A stretch of DNA of 64,000 nt from Massilibacteroides vaginae. GTDB lineage: Bacteria > Bacteroidota > Bacteroidia > Bacteroidales > Tannerellaceae. Below are positions 51,809 to 61,350 of the stretch, in pieces. The notes under the pieces are model-generated. The model worked only from the letters and a program-made list of their open reading frames with translations, did no database searches and had not been told where the DNA came from. The stretch is from positions 67,001 through 131,000 of the forward strand of contig NZ_FXDJ01000008.1 of assembly GCF_900178525.1 (NCBI RefSeq), given 5' to 3'. Made by a program: the position numbers and the translations under genes. How positions within the stretch are numbered: the stretch's first letter is position 1; every line of letters starts with the position of its first letter.

Positions 51809-53161
51809 ATGAGCAAAATACTGATTAAGAACGCATATATAATTAATGAAGGACGCACTTTTAACGGATATGTCCTTACGGATGATGCTTTCATCTTATC
51901 TGTCGGAGAAACAGGAGATTCGCTTCTGCCTTCGTTAGAAATTGAAGCCGATACAATTGTTGACGCAAAAGGTAAATGGCTGTTGCCCGGAGCAATTGAT
52001 GATCAGGTTCATTTCCGTGAACCGGGACTTACCCATAAAGGAGATATAGCCAGTGAAAGCAAAGCGGCAGTGGCCGGCGGCATAACCACCTTTATGGATA
52101 TGCCTAATACGAAACCTCAAACAACCGCCATCGCTGAACTGGAATGGAAATTAAAACGCGGCTCAGAATCATCTGTAGCAAACTATTCTTTCTTTTTTGG
52201 AGGAACAAACGATAATATCGATGAGATCAAAAAATTGGATAAATCGCGAATACCCGGTTTAAAACTGTTTCTGGGCTCTTCGACCGGCAATATGTTGGTA
52301 GACAATAAAGAAACCCTTGAACGGATTTTTGCGGAAGCCAATATGTTGATTGCCATACACGCGGAAAAAGAAGACATCATAAAACAGAATATAGCTTACT
52401 ATACCTCCCGGTTCGGGGAAAACCTGGACATTTCCTTTCACAGTAAAATTCGAAGCGAGGAAGCTTGCTATGCCTCTTCATCAGAAGCAGTGGAACTGGC
52501 AACCCGTTTAGGATCCCGACTACATATTCTACATCTATCTACGGCTAAGGAATTAGGGTTGTTGTCAAACGAGATACCCTTAAGTGAAAAGAAAATAACC
52601 GGAGAAGTTTGTGTGCACCATTTGTGGTTTCATGATGAAGATTATGCACACTACGGAAATCGTATAAAATGGAATCCTTCAGTTAAAACATTAAAAGACC
52701 GTGAAGCTCTTCGTGAAGCCGTAAACACGAATGTAATAGATATTGTTGCGACAGACCATGCTCCACATTTATTATCAGAAAAAGAAGGCAGTTGTCTGAA
52801 GGCGGCTTCAGGAGGACCATTGGTTCAACATTCTTTATTAGCTATGCTCGAACTGGCTTCGGCAGGATGTTTCACAAAAGAGAAAGTAGTAGAGAAAATG
52901 TCGCATATTCCGGCAGATTTGTTTCACATAGATCGGAGAGGATATATCCGTCCGGGTTATTATGCCGATATGGTATTAATCGATCCATCAAAAGAAACAC
53001 AGGTGACCAAAGAATCCCTTCTGTATAAATGCGGTTGGTCTCCCTTTGAAGGATATACATTTAAGCATGCTATTATCCAAACTTATGTTAATGGCACGTT
53101 GGTATATGATGGTAAAAATGTTGATGATTCATCAATAGGAATGGAAATACGCTACATCTAA
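51809..53161 (+). CDS. pyrC: Dihydroorotase, 450 aa
   Basis: Cyclises carbamoyl aspartate to dihydroorotate in pyrimidine synthesis; a zinc amidohydrolase. Motifs: [16 protein letters not shown] (the first His of the usual D-x-H-x-H is Gln here, which I believe is normal for Bacteroidales PyrC), [27 protein letters not shown], the metal Asp in [10 protein letters not shown], and [12 protein letters not shown]. The C-terminal beta domain is complete. It follows the glycosyltransferase gene and ends before a strong terminator at 53349. Other cyclic amidohydrolases are less likely given the match to known Bacteroidales PyrC. Confidence 0.9.
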   Translation: MSKILIKNAYIINEGRTFNGYVLTDDAFILSVGETGDSLLPSLEIEADTIVDAKGKWLLPGAIDDQVHFREPGLTHKGDIASESKAAVAGGITTFMDMPNTKPQTTAIAELEWKLKRGSESSVANYSFFFGGTNDNIDEIKKLDKSRIPGLKLFLGSSTGNMLVDNKETLERIFAEANMLIAIHAEKEDIIKQNIAYYTSRFGENLDISFHSKIRSEEACYASSSEAVELATRLGSRLHILHLSTAKELGLLSNEIPLSEKKITGEVCVHHLWFHDEDYAHYGNRIKWNPSVKTLKDREALREAVNTNVIDIVATDHAPHLLSEKEGSCLKAASGGPLVQHSLLAMLELASAGCFTKEKVVEKMSHIPADLFHIDRRGYIRPGYYADMVLIDPSKETQVTKESLLYKCGWSPFEGYTFKHAIIQTYVNGTLVYDGKNVDDSSIGMEIRYI

Positions 53162-53348
53162 AAACAGGTACCACCAAAGGCTAAATGTTAAAAAAAGGAA
53201 GAAGCTGCTAATAAATGGCGATAATTATAAAAATGTGTTGTAAAATATCTTTTTTTATTTGTAGGGTCTAATTTATTCCAGCATCTTTGTCTACAGATAA
53301 CCTAAACAATCTTTTTGCCTTAAAGACTAATACCTATTAAGAACCTAT

Positions 53349-53378
53349 AAAGAGGGCCTTTGAGAAAAGGCCCTCTTT
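53349..53378 (+). terminator. Terminator downstream of pyrC
   Basis: A perfect 13-bp stem, AAAGAGGGCCTTT and AAAGGCCCTCTTT, with loop GAGA, 187 bp after the pyrC stop. Poly-T follows only weakly; as the stem is symmetric it may act in both directions. The spacer between pyrC and the hairpin shows no other feature. Confidence 0.75.
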
Positions 53379-53481
53379 ATGATTTTAATGGAATTTTCAC
53401 ATAATCCCACATAATTTTTTAACATTTCATTTTCACCCCAAACAGAACATAGTTTTCACAACATCCTTTACAAATAAAAAT

Positions 53482-53534
53482 ATATCCTTTATTTTTTCAA
53501 GAATAACCTTTATTTTTCCAAAAATATCCTTTAT
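53482..53534 (-). repeat. Dispersed intergenic repeat, copy C: three 11-bp units at 21-bp steps, minus orientation
   Basis: ATATCCTTTAT at 53482, ATAACCTTTAT at 53503, ATATCCTTTAT at 53524, again exactly 21 bp apart and in reverse orientation relative to copies B and D. The minus-strand left flank (TCGAAAAC, GCTGATATTCAG) resembles that of copy D. It lies between the pyrC terminator and a second hairpin at 53618. Confidence 0.85.
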
Positions 53535-53617
53535 GTTTTCGACCCCATCTAAATCCCTGAATATCAGCAAGTATTTAGTCGGAGTTTTTCAGCGAAAAAC
53601 AGGCTTGTTTTAACATA

Positions 53618-53663
53618 AATAAGTCTTAAAAAATGTTTTGTGAACATATTTTTAAGACTTATT
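53618..53663. terminator. Long hairpin between copy C and the phosphatase-family gene
   Basis: A 15-bp perfect stem AATAAGTCTTAAAAA (53618-53632) with TTTTTAAGACTTATT (53649-53663), extended by inner ATGTT/AACAT pairing with one bulged base. It lies 40 bp past the stop of the minus-strand gene at 53704 and is AT-rich. It fits a terminator for that gene. Confidence 0.7.
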
Positions 53664-53703
53664 CTTACTGTCCAATTGCATAAATCAATGCAAATTGATT
53701 TGT

Positions 53704-54600
53704 TCATTCAAATATTTCATTCATTGGTCTGCCGGTCCATACTTGTGGTTGTTCAATGTTAAATAGGGAAATTATGGTGGAGCCTACGTCAAATTGCATC
53801 ATGCTTTGTTGGATTATATGATTCTTCTTGATGCCTTTGCCGGATATAATAAAGGGTGTTTCCATTTCTTCCATGGTTTTTCCTCCATGGCCTTTTTCTA
53901 ATCCTCCATGATCGGATGTAACGATGAATATTGTTTCTTCAAACATGCCCGCCTCTGTTACTGCTTGAATAATATCGCCTATATATGCATCCAACACTTT
54001 CATTTTTTCGTAGTATTCGGGTGTGTCATGACCTGCACTATGTCCGATATGATCGGGCTCGTCAAAAATAATCCCTAAAAATTCCGGCTTTGAATTTTTG
54101 ATATATTTAACGGCGGAGTTAACGGTTTGTTCATTACCGGCTGCATTTTCCTCCCAACTCATCGCTTTCGATTCGGCCAGATATTTCATCCCGTCCCATT
54201 CGTAGATATATCCAATCTCCATTTCAGGGTAGGCGTCTCGCACCAATCCCCACATTGAAGGATACATACCGTAGTGGGTTAACTCTTTAGCCGGAAGTTC
54301 AGGCTCTTTAGCACCCCAAGTTGTGTATCCGTGGAGTTCCGGTACTGATCCCATAAACATGGTGGCCCAGTTAACAGCACTGGAAGAAGGCAGCACGGCT
54401 CTTTTGTGTAATGTATACGAACCGTTATTCATTAAGTTTTTAACATGTGGCATATCGGCTTTTTCTACACTGTAGGAACCCCATCCATCCAAACCGATGA
54501 AAATTACATGCCGGGCTTTTATCTCTGCCTTTTCATTGGAACATCCTATAACGAAAAAGAGAGAAAGGAAGAAAATGATGAGTAAATTAGATTTTTTCAT
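53704..54600 (-). CDS. Alkaline phosphatase-superfamily lipoprotein (type I phosphodiesterase-like), 298 aa
   Basis: N-terminal lipobox (FFVIGC, Cys20) makes it a lipoprotein; I chose the start at 54600 (MKKSNLLIIFF). Core motifs of the nucleotide pyrophosphatase/phosphodiesterase branch: metal Asp in VIFIGLDGWGS, the nucleophile region LPSSSAVNWATMFMG with Ser (Thr in NPPs), FDEPDHIGHSAGHDTPEYY, and VTSDHGGLEKGHGG. The substrate is unknown: a phosphodiester, phosphomonoester or phosphonate are all possible. It is the last gene of the cluster ridA - DSD1-like - dipeptidase - this gene. Confidence 0.85.
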   Translation of the reverse strand: MKKSNLLIIFFLSLFFVIGCSNEKAEIKARHVIFIGLDGWGSYSVEKADMPHVKNLMNNGSYTLHKRAVLPSSSAVNWATMFMGSVPELHGYTTWGAKEPELPAKELTHYGMYPSMWGLVRDAYPEMEIGYIYEWDGMKYLAESKAMSWEENAAGNEQTVNSAVKYIKNSKPEFLGIIFDEPDHIGHSAGHDTPEYYEKMKVLDAYIGDIIQAVTEAGMFEETIFIVTSDHGGLEKGHGGKTMEEMETPFIISGKGIKKNHIIQQSMMQFDVGSTIISLFNIEQPQVWTGRPMNEIFE

Positions 54601-54660
54601 TGTTTTTGAATTATTTACAGGAATCATTTATACTATTACAGATACTTGCAACAGTTTGGT

Positions 54661-55737
54661 TTACAATGTTCTTCGAAGGAATGAAACCCAGTTGCCGTTT
54701 GCAATTTTATCCAGAGATGCGTCATCGTATCCTCTTTTTTCGAGAAGAGTAAATACCTTTTGTACATCACGGATCGTTTTAAGATCGTAAGGGCATTGTT
54801 CTGTACCAAAAGCTCCATCCAGATCACTACCGATCGCCGCATGATCGGCATTGCCGGATAGCTGACATATATGATCTATGTTGTCTGCCATGATTTCCAT
54901 TGTGCAGTTTGTGCTTTCAGGCGTTGATACTCCTCTTACCCAACCGGGCACCATCATCCAGGCATCCAATGCAATACCAATCACGGCGTTTCTTTCAATC
55001 AACGCATTGATCATTTCATCACTGAACTGACGATTGTGATCTACAAATGCACGACAGTTATTATGGCTTGCCCATACCGGTCCCTGATAGATTGTTAACG
55101 CATGCCAGAAGGCTTCATCGTTCAGATGTGTTACATCGAGAATCATATTAAGCCGGTCCATTTCTTTTAGCAAGTCTTGCCCCATCTGATTTAGTGGTCC
55201 GTTAGAATCCGTTCCGTTTGCATATCTTCCTTCGCGATAATGAGCAGGACCTACCGCTCGAAGTCCATAATTATAGGCTCTTTCAAGATGCCCTACTGTG
55301 ATAAAAGAATCCGCACCTTCAATACTTAAAACATAGCCTATTGGTTTTTTCTCCTTACTTTCTCGATTATTCCACAAAGCCAGATGAGCCTCTAATTCAG
55401 CTTTGTTTCTTATCATAACCATTTCACCCTCTTCCTCCATGGCTTTGTACCAAGCCAATTGCCCTTGAGTTTGGGCCCAAGCTTGTTCGGGAGAGTTCCA
55501 TCCCGGAAGGGTGCTTTCAGGAGATACATACCGGGCTATTTGGGTGGCAACAACCAATCCGATATTTCCTTTTCTTAATTCGGGAAAAGAGGTGGTTGCA
55601 TTAGTCCTGTCCGGTTTGTCATTCATTCCGGCTTCTCTTCTGTTGATTTCTTCTACTTCAAGTCTTAGATCCCTATTCCATTCTAATGCATTCATGCTTA
55701 AATCCAGATGAGCATCTACGATAAATCTGTTTGACAT
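54661..55737 (-). CDS. M19 (renal-type) dipeptidase, 358 aa
   Basis: A zinc dipeptidase of the amidohydrolase fold that accepts L-D dipeptides and cleaves peptides ending in D-residues. Metal-binding motifs: VDAHLDLSM (His-x-Asp), SIEGADSF (Glu), LDVTHLNDEAFWH and WASHNNCRAFVDH (two His), and the AAIGSDLDGAFG Asp. There is no clear signal peptide, so it may act in the cytoplasm. It is 12 bp after the DSD1-like gene. Its substrate range would fit peptidoglycan-type or diet-derived D-amino acid peptides. Confidence 0.9.
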   Translation of the reverse strand: MSNRFIVDAHLDLSMNALEWNRDLRLEVEEINRREAGMNDKPDRTNATTSFPELRKGNIGLVVATQIARYVSPESTLPGWNSPEQAWAQTQGQLAWYKAMEEEGEMVMIRNKAELEAHLALWNNRESKEKKPIGYVLSIEGADSFITVGHLERAYNYGLRAVGPAHYREGRYANGTDSNGPLNQMGQDLLKEMDRLNMILDVTHLNDEAFWHALTIYQGPVWASHNNCRAFVDHNRQFSDEMINALIERNAVIGIALDAWMMVPGWVRGVSTPESTNCTMEIMADNIDHICQLSGNADHAAIGSDLDGAFGTEQCPYDLKTIRDVQKVFTLLEKRGYDDASLDKIANGNWVSFLRRTL

Positions 55738-55749
55738 GGCTTTTTTGAT

Positions 55750-56853
55750 TTAAAGATTAATTGATCTGTCTCTGGCAATTACAGGCCAAAAGCCAGTGTG
55801 TTCGTTGTTGTTTATAATGTTCGCTTTGTCGTAAAGAGCAACCGTTGGGCAAATATGTACAGGCACTCCATACAATAGTTTGCCGATAGGATAATCGTCA
55901 CTGTCTTTCACTTGGATAACCAAATGTTCTTCACTTTGCGATACCGGCTTAGCGTCGGCAGCATTCAAAAAGTGTACCCGTGGTAAAGGATTTTCAGCAG
56001 CAACAGATTTATGTCCCAAGTCGAGGCAAACATGGTTTTTGTCAATAATAGAAATAACCCGGCAAATAACTAATGCGGCGTATTGAAAAGGCAATTCCGC
56101 TAACATTTCATGGTATCCCCGGTCCCAGAATACAAATGTGCCCGGACTATATTCTGTATCGTGCCTACCAACATGTACAGGAAAAGTTGGTGTTCCACCC
56201 ATTATAATAGGTATAGGGTAGGAGATAAGCTTCTTTGTTTCTGCATGTATCTGTTCGGCAATAGCAAAAGATCTTTCCCCGGCTTGTTTTCTTAAAGCGA
56301 TATCCTTGTCATGAATATGCCCATCATAGGCATGAATACCTTTCAGTGTTAATTGCGTACAGGCGAGAACGGTTTTAATTACATCCATTGCTTTATCAGG
56401 CAGTACACCCGTTCGGTTCATACCCACATTAAGATCAATATAAACATCTGCTGAAAGGTGCTCGAAAGCACAAGCTTCATTTAGTTGCAAGGCAGAAGCT
56501 TCATTATCTATCAGGCAGGAAAAGCGTGTGTCCGGATATTGTTTGAATAAAGAGAGAAAACGCTTTATTTTCGGACCTACCGGCTGATAAGCCAACAATA
56601 CATCTTTGGCTTTAACCATCCCCAACATCTCTGCTTCTGAGATGGTTGCACATTTAAACTTCCTAATTCCCGCTCGATTCATTAAATCACATACCTCAGC
56701 AATCTTACATGTTTTTACATGCGGACGCAACCTTTCATAACCTCCGGCAATATGAATTGCCTGATTAATGTTTTCCTGAATACGGTCAGGATAAATCACC
56801 AAAGCCGGTGAGTCTATCTTGTCCGCATTCTTGATGATATACCATTCGTTCAT
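55750..56853 (-). CDS. DSD1-family PLP enzyme (D-serine dehydratase / D-threonine aldolase-like), 367 aa
   Basis: A fold-type III PLP enzyme with an alanine racemase-like N-domain. The PLP lysine lies in RPHVKTCK, and the C-terminal zinc pair His-x-Cys is present in VPVHICPTVAL, as in eukaryotic DSD1 and bacterial D-threonine/3-hydroxyaspartate aldolases. The start at 56853 (MNEWYIIKN) matches family N-termini; a TTG-initiated extension upstream would overlap ridA. Dehydratase and aldolase activities cannot be told apart by sequence here. The neighbour RidA favours a dehydratase or aminoacrylate-forming step. Confidence 0.87.
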   Translation of the reverse strand: MNEWYIIKNADKIDSPALVIYPDRIQENINQAIHIAGGYERLRPHVKTCKIAEVCDLMNRAGIRKFKCATISEAEMLGMVKAKDVLLAYQPVGPKIKRFLSLFKQYPDTRFSCLIDNEASALQLNEACAFEHLSADVYIDLNVGMNRTGVLPDKAMDVIKTVLACTQLTLKGIHAYDGHIHDKDIALRKQAGERSFAIAEQIHAETKKLISYPIPIIMGGTPTFPVHVGRHDTEYSPGTFVFWDRGYHEMLAELPFQYAALVICRVISIIDKNHVCLDLGHKSVAAENPLPRVHFLNAADAKPVSQSEEHLVIQVKDSDDYPIGKLLYGVPVHICPTVALYDKANIINNNEHTGFWPVIARDRSINL

Positions 56854-56860
56854 GGCCAAA

Positions 56861-57325
56861 TCAATATAACTCAAAAATAGCTTCTACCTCAACCGGAATG
56901 TTATCGGGCAACGAACCGAATCCAACAGCGCTACGAGTTCCAACTCCGTTGTCTGTTCCCCAGACAGAAGCAAACAGTTCACTACATCCGTTAATGATAT
57001 AAGGATGCTTTTCAAAATCGGAAGTGCAATTTACCATACCTAATACTTTGATCACTCTCTTCACTTTGTTTAGACTACCTAAATTAGTTTTAATCGTAGA
57101 AAGCATGGTTAAGCCTACTTGGCGTGCAGCCAACTTACCTTCTTCTGCTGTAAGTTCCCTTCCAATACGTCCGATTATAAGCGAACGATCATTTTGTACC
57201 GGCCCGTGTCCGGATAAATACAAATATTTTCCATCAACCAAGCAAGGTTTATAAACACCTACCGGAGCAGGAGCGGGAGGCAATGATAATCCCAGTTTTT
57301 CAAATTGTAAATCAGCGTCGTGCAT
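56861..57325 (-). CDS. RidA-family protein (enamine/imine deaminase), 154 aa
   Basis: Hydrolyses reactive enamines such as 2-aminoacrylate released by PLP dehydratases. Seen: SGHGPVQNDRSLIIGRIGRELTAEEGKLAARQVGLTMLSTI, and the conserved Arg in GTRSAVGFGSLPDNIPVEVEAIFEL. At 154 residues it is about 25 longer than E. coli RidA, mainly in the N-terminus, matching the longer RidA subfamilies. It is the first gene of the minus-strand cluster and is 7 bp upstream of the DSD1-like gene, so the partnership is functional in all likelihood. Confidence 0.88.
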   Translation of the reverse strand: MHDADLQFEKLGLSLPPAPAPVGVYKPCLVDGKYLYLSGHGPVQNDRSLIIGRIGRELTAEEGKLAARQVGLTMLSTIKTNLGSLNKVKRVIKVLGMVNCTSDFEKHPYIINGCSELFASVWGTDNGVGTRSAVGFGSLPDNIPVEVEAIFELY

Positions 57326-57682
57326 ATTCTTTGTTTTTATAAAATTTCATATTGTTTATAAAGTTATGGAAAAACAACGTTAACTACTATCCCTTTTAGG
57401 TAAAAAAACTGGTTGATATTATTTAAGTAATTGACAGATAAAAGAATAGTCGTATTGACAGCATGTGCTTTAATAAAGAATTTTGATAGGAAATAAGCTT
57501 GTTTTGCTAAGGCTTGTGCTTGTAAAAGATGATTTTGTTATCAAATTAGATTATATTTCTATTTAATGCCCTCTATAATCATTTAATTTACAAAAAATAA
57601 AAACGCGGGTTAATGTTTAACGCTGCTTTTGCTGATTCTCTCAACGGAACAATAGATTTATAATAAATAAAAACAGACAATA
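57326..57682. other. Divergent spacer between ridA and the GH127 gene
   Basis: A 357-bp AT-rich region between two divergent starts. It must hold both promoters, but I find no clear TAnnTTTG on either strand, no strong hairpin, and no ORF worth calling. Confidence 0.6.
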
Positions 57683-60600
57683 ATGAAAAGAAATCTTTAT
57701 TTGGCAATAGCTGTATTCTTTAGTCTTTTATTGCTGATACCTCTGCCTGCTGCATCTTCGATCAATACTACTTTAAAAGAAACTGTTCTTGCCGAAACAA
57801 AGTCTATAGATAAGGTAGAGCCTGTTTACGTAGAGTGTCCGGTCGGGACTTCCCCCAGACTGCCTTTTCAGATTTGGGTAAATTACACTGATGGGAAATC
57901 GGAATATCGCCAAGCAAGATGGTCGAATTCGGCTCGTTCCGTAGAAGAGGATCAGGCCAATCCGGAAACTCACCCTGTTGGGCATGAATATTCGGTTAGT
58001 GGATTTATAATTGGTGATAATACAACTCCTAACGGTTTCCCGGTAACTGCGAATATAAAGGTTGTTGCTGAAGCTTATGTTTCTCCTTCAAATGGGCCGG
58101 TTGCCGAAACAATTCCTTTAAACAAAGTAACGATTACTGGAGATAACAGACTGACTTCTAATCGGGAACTGGCTATTCGTGAAATCATAAGTTGGGATGT
58201 TTCTCAGCAATTATATAATTATAGAGATACGTATGGCATGAGTACAACCGGCTATACAGTGTCTGACGGTTGGGATTCACCAACCACCAAACTGAAAGGG
58301 CATGGTTCCGGACATTATATGTCTGCGTTAGCTTTTGCATTCGCCAGTAGTAAAGATCCTGAACAGAAAAAAATACTTCGTAGCAATATGACCAGAATGG
58401 TTAACGAACTACGTGAATGTCAGGAAAAAACTTTTGTGTGGAATGAGAAACTTGGCAGATACTGGGAAGCGCGCGACTTTGCTCCTGAAGCCGAACTGCG
58501 TGACATGAAAGGGAGTTGGGCCGACTTTGAGCATTATAAAAAGGAATGGGCAACATACGGATATGGTTATCTCAATGCTATTCCTGCACAACATGCGGCG
58601 CTGATTGAAATGTACCGTGCCTATAATAACGAAAGTTGGGTGTGGGCTCCTTATTATTCAATCCACAAACAGTTGGCAGGGCTGATAGATATCGCCACTT
58701 TTATTGACGATTCTGAGGTGGCAGCCAAAGCTCTTTTAATAGCTAAAGATATGGGATTGTGGATTTGGAACCGCTTGCATTACCGCACCTATATAAAAAT
58801 GGACGGAACGCAGGAAGAACGCAGAAGCAATCCCGGCAATCGGTATGAGATGTGGAATATGTATATTGCGGGTGAGGATGGCGGAACCGGTGAATCGCTG
58901 GCGCGACTTTCTGAAATGGTAAGTGATCCTACGGAAAAAGCTCATCTACTCGAGGCTTCGACTTTTTTCAATAGTCCGGCTTTCTACGATCCGTTGGCTC
59001 GCAATATAGACGATATCCGTACCCGACATGCAAACCAACACATTCCGAAAATTATTAGCGCATTGCGTACTTTCCGCGGAAATAACGATCCTTATTATTA
59101 TAACCTCTCCCAAAACTTCTGGAACTTGATACAAGGGCGTTATCGCTATTCTTCCGGTGGCGTGGGTAATGGTGAGATGTTCAGGCAACCTTATGCTCAG
59201 ATACTGAGCATGGCAACCAATAACGCGCCCACTATCAATGAAACATGTTGTGCTTATAATCTGTCTAAGTTGACGAAGGATTTGAATTGCTTTGATCCGG
59301 ACAATGCCCAATATATGGATTATTACGAACGGATATTGTATAATCAGCTGGTGGGCTCGTTACACCCTACTCATTACATGACGACTTATCAGTATGCCGT
59401 GGGTCTTAATGCTTCAAAACCATGGGGAAACAAAACGCCGCAGTCAACTTGTTGCGGAGGTACAGGTTCGGAAAATCATGTCAAGTATCAGGAGGCTACT
59501 TATTTTGTTTCCGAAAATACACTGTGGGTTGGTCTTTATATGCCAACGACGATGCATTGGGATACTAAAAATATTACCATTCAACAAGATTGTCTGTGGC
59601 CCGCTGAGCACTCTACGATTCGACTAACAGAAGGTAAAGCTAATTTCACTATGAAACTACGTGTTCCTTATTGGGCTACCGAAGGTTTCGATATTAAACT
59701 CAATGGCGTTTCGGTAGCTACCGATTTTCAACCAAGTTCGTATGTCGTTATTCCAGCACGAAACTGGACAACTTCTGATGTAGTGGAAATCACTATGCCT
59801 TTTAAAAAGCATATTGATTTCGGACCAGACAAAATGGATACAGCTGAAGGTGGAAGAAATCAACCGAACATACAGTTTGATCCTATGTGGGCAGGAACCT
59901 TGATGTATGGTCCGTTAACGATGACGGCAACCGATGTAGTTGATTGGGAACAAGCAACACTCACTGTAGATTCTTATTTGGAGAGTATTATTCTCAATGG
60001 TCCCGGTGGTGGTTCAACAGGAACGAACGGGAATCTTTATACCCTAACTCAAGGGGGCAAGATTTTTGAACCGGACTATTTTAGAGGTGAGAATTCGACT
60101 CATTATTTCAGAATAAACCTCGTGGATAATATGATTTCTGAATTTAAGGAATTATTATCTGCTAAAATGAAAGACGCAATCGGGTTTCAAGCTAAAAACT
60201 ATACCAAAACATCTTATAACGCATTAAAAAAAGCAGTTGTAGGAGGTGAGAAATTGCAAGATTCCAATAAATCTACCCAAAGTCAGATTACCGATCAGAT
60301 TAATTTAATAGATCGGGCTATAAACAATCTCGAATCTACCCGGTTGGACAAATCAGAACTTACGGCTACAATGAAAGAAGCTGAATTAAAGGTCCAATCT
60401 GATTATACAACGGATAAATATACAGTTCTTCAGATGATTGTTGCTGCTGCTAAAGAAGTTAATGAAACAGGAACATCTCAGCTGCTGGTCGATAAACAAA
60501 CCCTTGCCTTACGAAAAGCCATGGCCGATTTGGTCTTAGCTAAAAGTGTTGATAAGCATTATCTGAAAGAAGTTATCGATCTGGCTATTGAAAAGAAAGA

Positions 60601-61000
60601 AATGCAGGAAAACTGGAATGACCTTGAAGAAAAAGTGCCGGAATATTCCCCATGGGCTCCCCATGCTTTCAGACGATTGGTTTTTCAACTCAAGGAAGCA
60701 CTGGCGGTATATAACAACCAAGACAAGAATTACAACCAGAGTGAAGTAACCTCGACGGCAACAGCCCTAAATGCCGCGATAAACACAATGAGACCAGGCA
60801 ATTTAGCAGAACCCGAAGACCTCTATCCTCTATCTACATTGCTCAGACAAGCAAGTAGAATTATCACTTCGGATATAACACCTGCTATTACAGAAGCCAT
60901 TGAATACGCCGAAATGGTCGTATCATACGTCAATGACGGTAGCGGCACACTGGATATGATCCAAAATGCAACAGAAAAATTGAGCGAAGCGCTAAAGTAA
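57683..61000 (+). CDS. GH127-type beta-L-arabinofuranosidase-like enzyme with Ig and FIVAR-like domains, 1105 aa
   Basis: Retaining glycosidase family using a Zn-bound cysteine nucleophile. The signal peptide is at residues 1-25. An Ig-like domain follows (residues 45-130), then the GH127 (DUF1680) (alpha/alpha)6 core: the Zn/nucleophile ligands fit Glu520-x-Cys522 in NETCCAYNLSKL and Cys590-Cys591 in STCCGGTGSENH. After beta domains (YWATEGFDIKLNGVSV) come about 300 helical residues from 800 on that resemble FIVAR repeats (SYNALKKAVVGGEKL). The size is large for the family. It is followed by a terminator and then susC. Beta-L-arabinofuranose linkages of plant glycoproteins or pectin are the likely substrate; related families (GH146) are possible. 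Confidence 0.88.
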   Translation: MKRNLYLAIAVFFSLLLLIPLPAASSINTTLKETVLAETKSIDKVEPVYVECPVGTSPRLPFQIWVNYTDGKSEYRQARWSNSARSVEEDQANPETHPVGHEYSVSGFIIGDNTTPNGFPVTANIKVVAEAYVSPSNGPVAETIPLNKVTITGDNRLTSNRELAIREIISWDVSQQLYNYRDTYGMSTTGYTVSDGWDSPTTKLKGHGSGHYMSALAFAFASSKDPEQKKILRSNMTRMVNELRECQEKTFVWNEKLGRYWEARDFAPEAELRDMKGSWADFEHYKKEWATYGYGYLNAIPAQHAALIEMYRAYNNESWVWAPYYSIHKQLAGLIDIATFIDDSEVAAKALLIAKDMGLWIWNRLHYRTYIKMDGTQEERRSNPGNRYEMWNMYIAGEDGGTGESLARLSEMVSDPTEKAHLLEASTFFNSPAFYDPLARNIDDIRTRHANQHIPKIISALRTFRGNNDPYYYNLSQNFWNLIQGRYRYSSGGVGNGEMFRQPYAQILSMATNNAPTINETCCAYNLSKLTKDLNCFDPDNAQYMDYYERILYNQLVGSLHPTHYMTTYQYAVGLNASKPWGNKTPQSTCCGGTGSENHVKYQEATYFVSENTLWVGLYMPTTMHWDTKNITIQQDCLWPAEHSTIRLTEGKANFTMKLRVPYWATEGFDIKLNGVSVATDFQPSSYVVIPARNWTTSDVVEITMPFKKHIDFGPDKMDTAEGGRNQPNIQFDPMWAGTLMYGPLTMTATDVVDWEQATLTVDSYLESIILNGPGGGSTGTNGNLYTLTQGGKIFEPDYFRGENSTHYFRINLVDNMISEFKELLSAKMKDAIGFQAKNYTKTSYNALKKAVVGGEKLQDSNKSTQSQITDQINLIDRAINNLESTRLDKSELTATMKEAELKVQSDYTTDKYTVLQMIVAAAKEVNETGTSQLLVDKQTLALRKAMADLVLAKSVDKHYLKEVIDLAIEKKEMQENWNDLEEKVPEYSPWAPHAFRRLVFQLKEALAVYNNQDKNYNQSEVTSTATALNAAINTMRPGNLAEPEDLYPLSTLLRQASRIITSDITPAITEAIEYAEMVVSYVNDGSGTLDMIQNATEKLSEALK

Positions 61001-61033
61001 ATAGTATAGATTAAGATTATTTTTACAGCTTAG

Positions 61034-61069
61034 GACTATAATGTACATGTACATTATGGTCTTTTTTTT
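61034..61069 (+). terminator. Terminator after the GH127 gene
   Basis: GACTATAATGTACA (61034-61047) pairs with TGTACATTATGGTC (61048-61061) with one G-U, followed by eight T. It is 33 bp past the stop, so GH127 is transcribed apart from susC. Confidence 0.8.
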
Positions 61070-61129
61070 GGATTAAAAGAAATATCAGGTTGGGAGCAAC
61101 TATTTTTGCTTGTTTTAAAGCAAAAATAG

Positions 61130-61350
61130 AGTTGTTTTTTGAGCTTTTTTACACCGCTAATAATCAGTAGATTATATGCGTTGAAAACATAAAGGTTATT
61201 TTTTCAAACATAAAGGTTATTTTTTGAAAAATAAAGGATATCTTTTTTTTTATATAGTATTGCGAAAAAAACGCGTCGTTTTAATGCTGAATTTGCTTAC
61301 TCTTATCAGAGGTCGAAGTAGATACAAAAACAACTATCAACCGGAAAAAT
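61130..61350 (+). repeat. Dispersed intergenic repeat, copy D: three 11-bp units at 21-bp steps in a ~220-bp element
   Basis: ATAAAGGTTAT at 61189 and 61210 and ATAAAGGATAT at 61231, exactly 21 bp apart, within a stretch matching copy B along its flanks (AATCAGTAG, ATAGTATTG, GAAAAAAACGCG, ATGCTGAATTT). A separate hairpin, CAACTATTTTTGCTT / AAGCAAAAATAGAGTTG (61097-61134), precedes it. The remaining 300 bp before susC show no other clear motif. Confidence 0.85.

Noticed and set aside
52000-52020. Missing first histidine (Gln) in the dihydroorotase metal motif as a sign of an inactive enzyme
   Set aside because: I recall the same DQVHFREPG in other Bacteroidales PyrC, and all other motifs are present.
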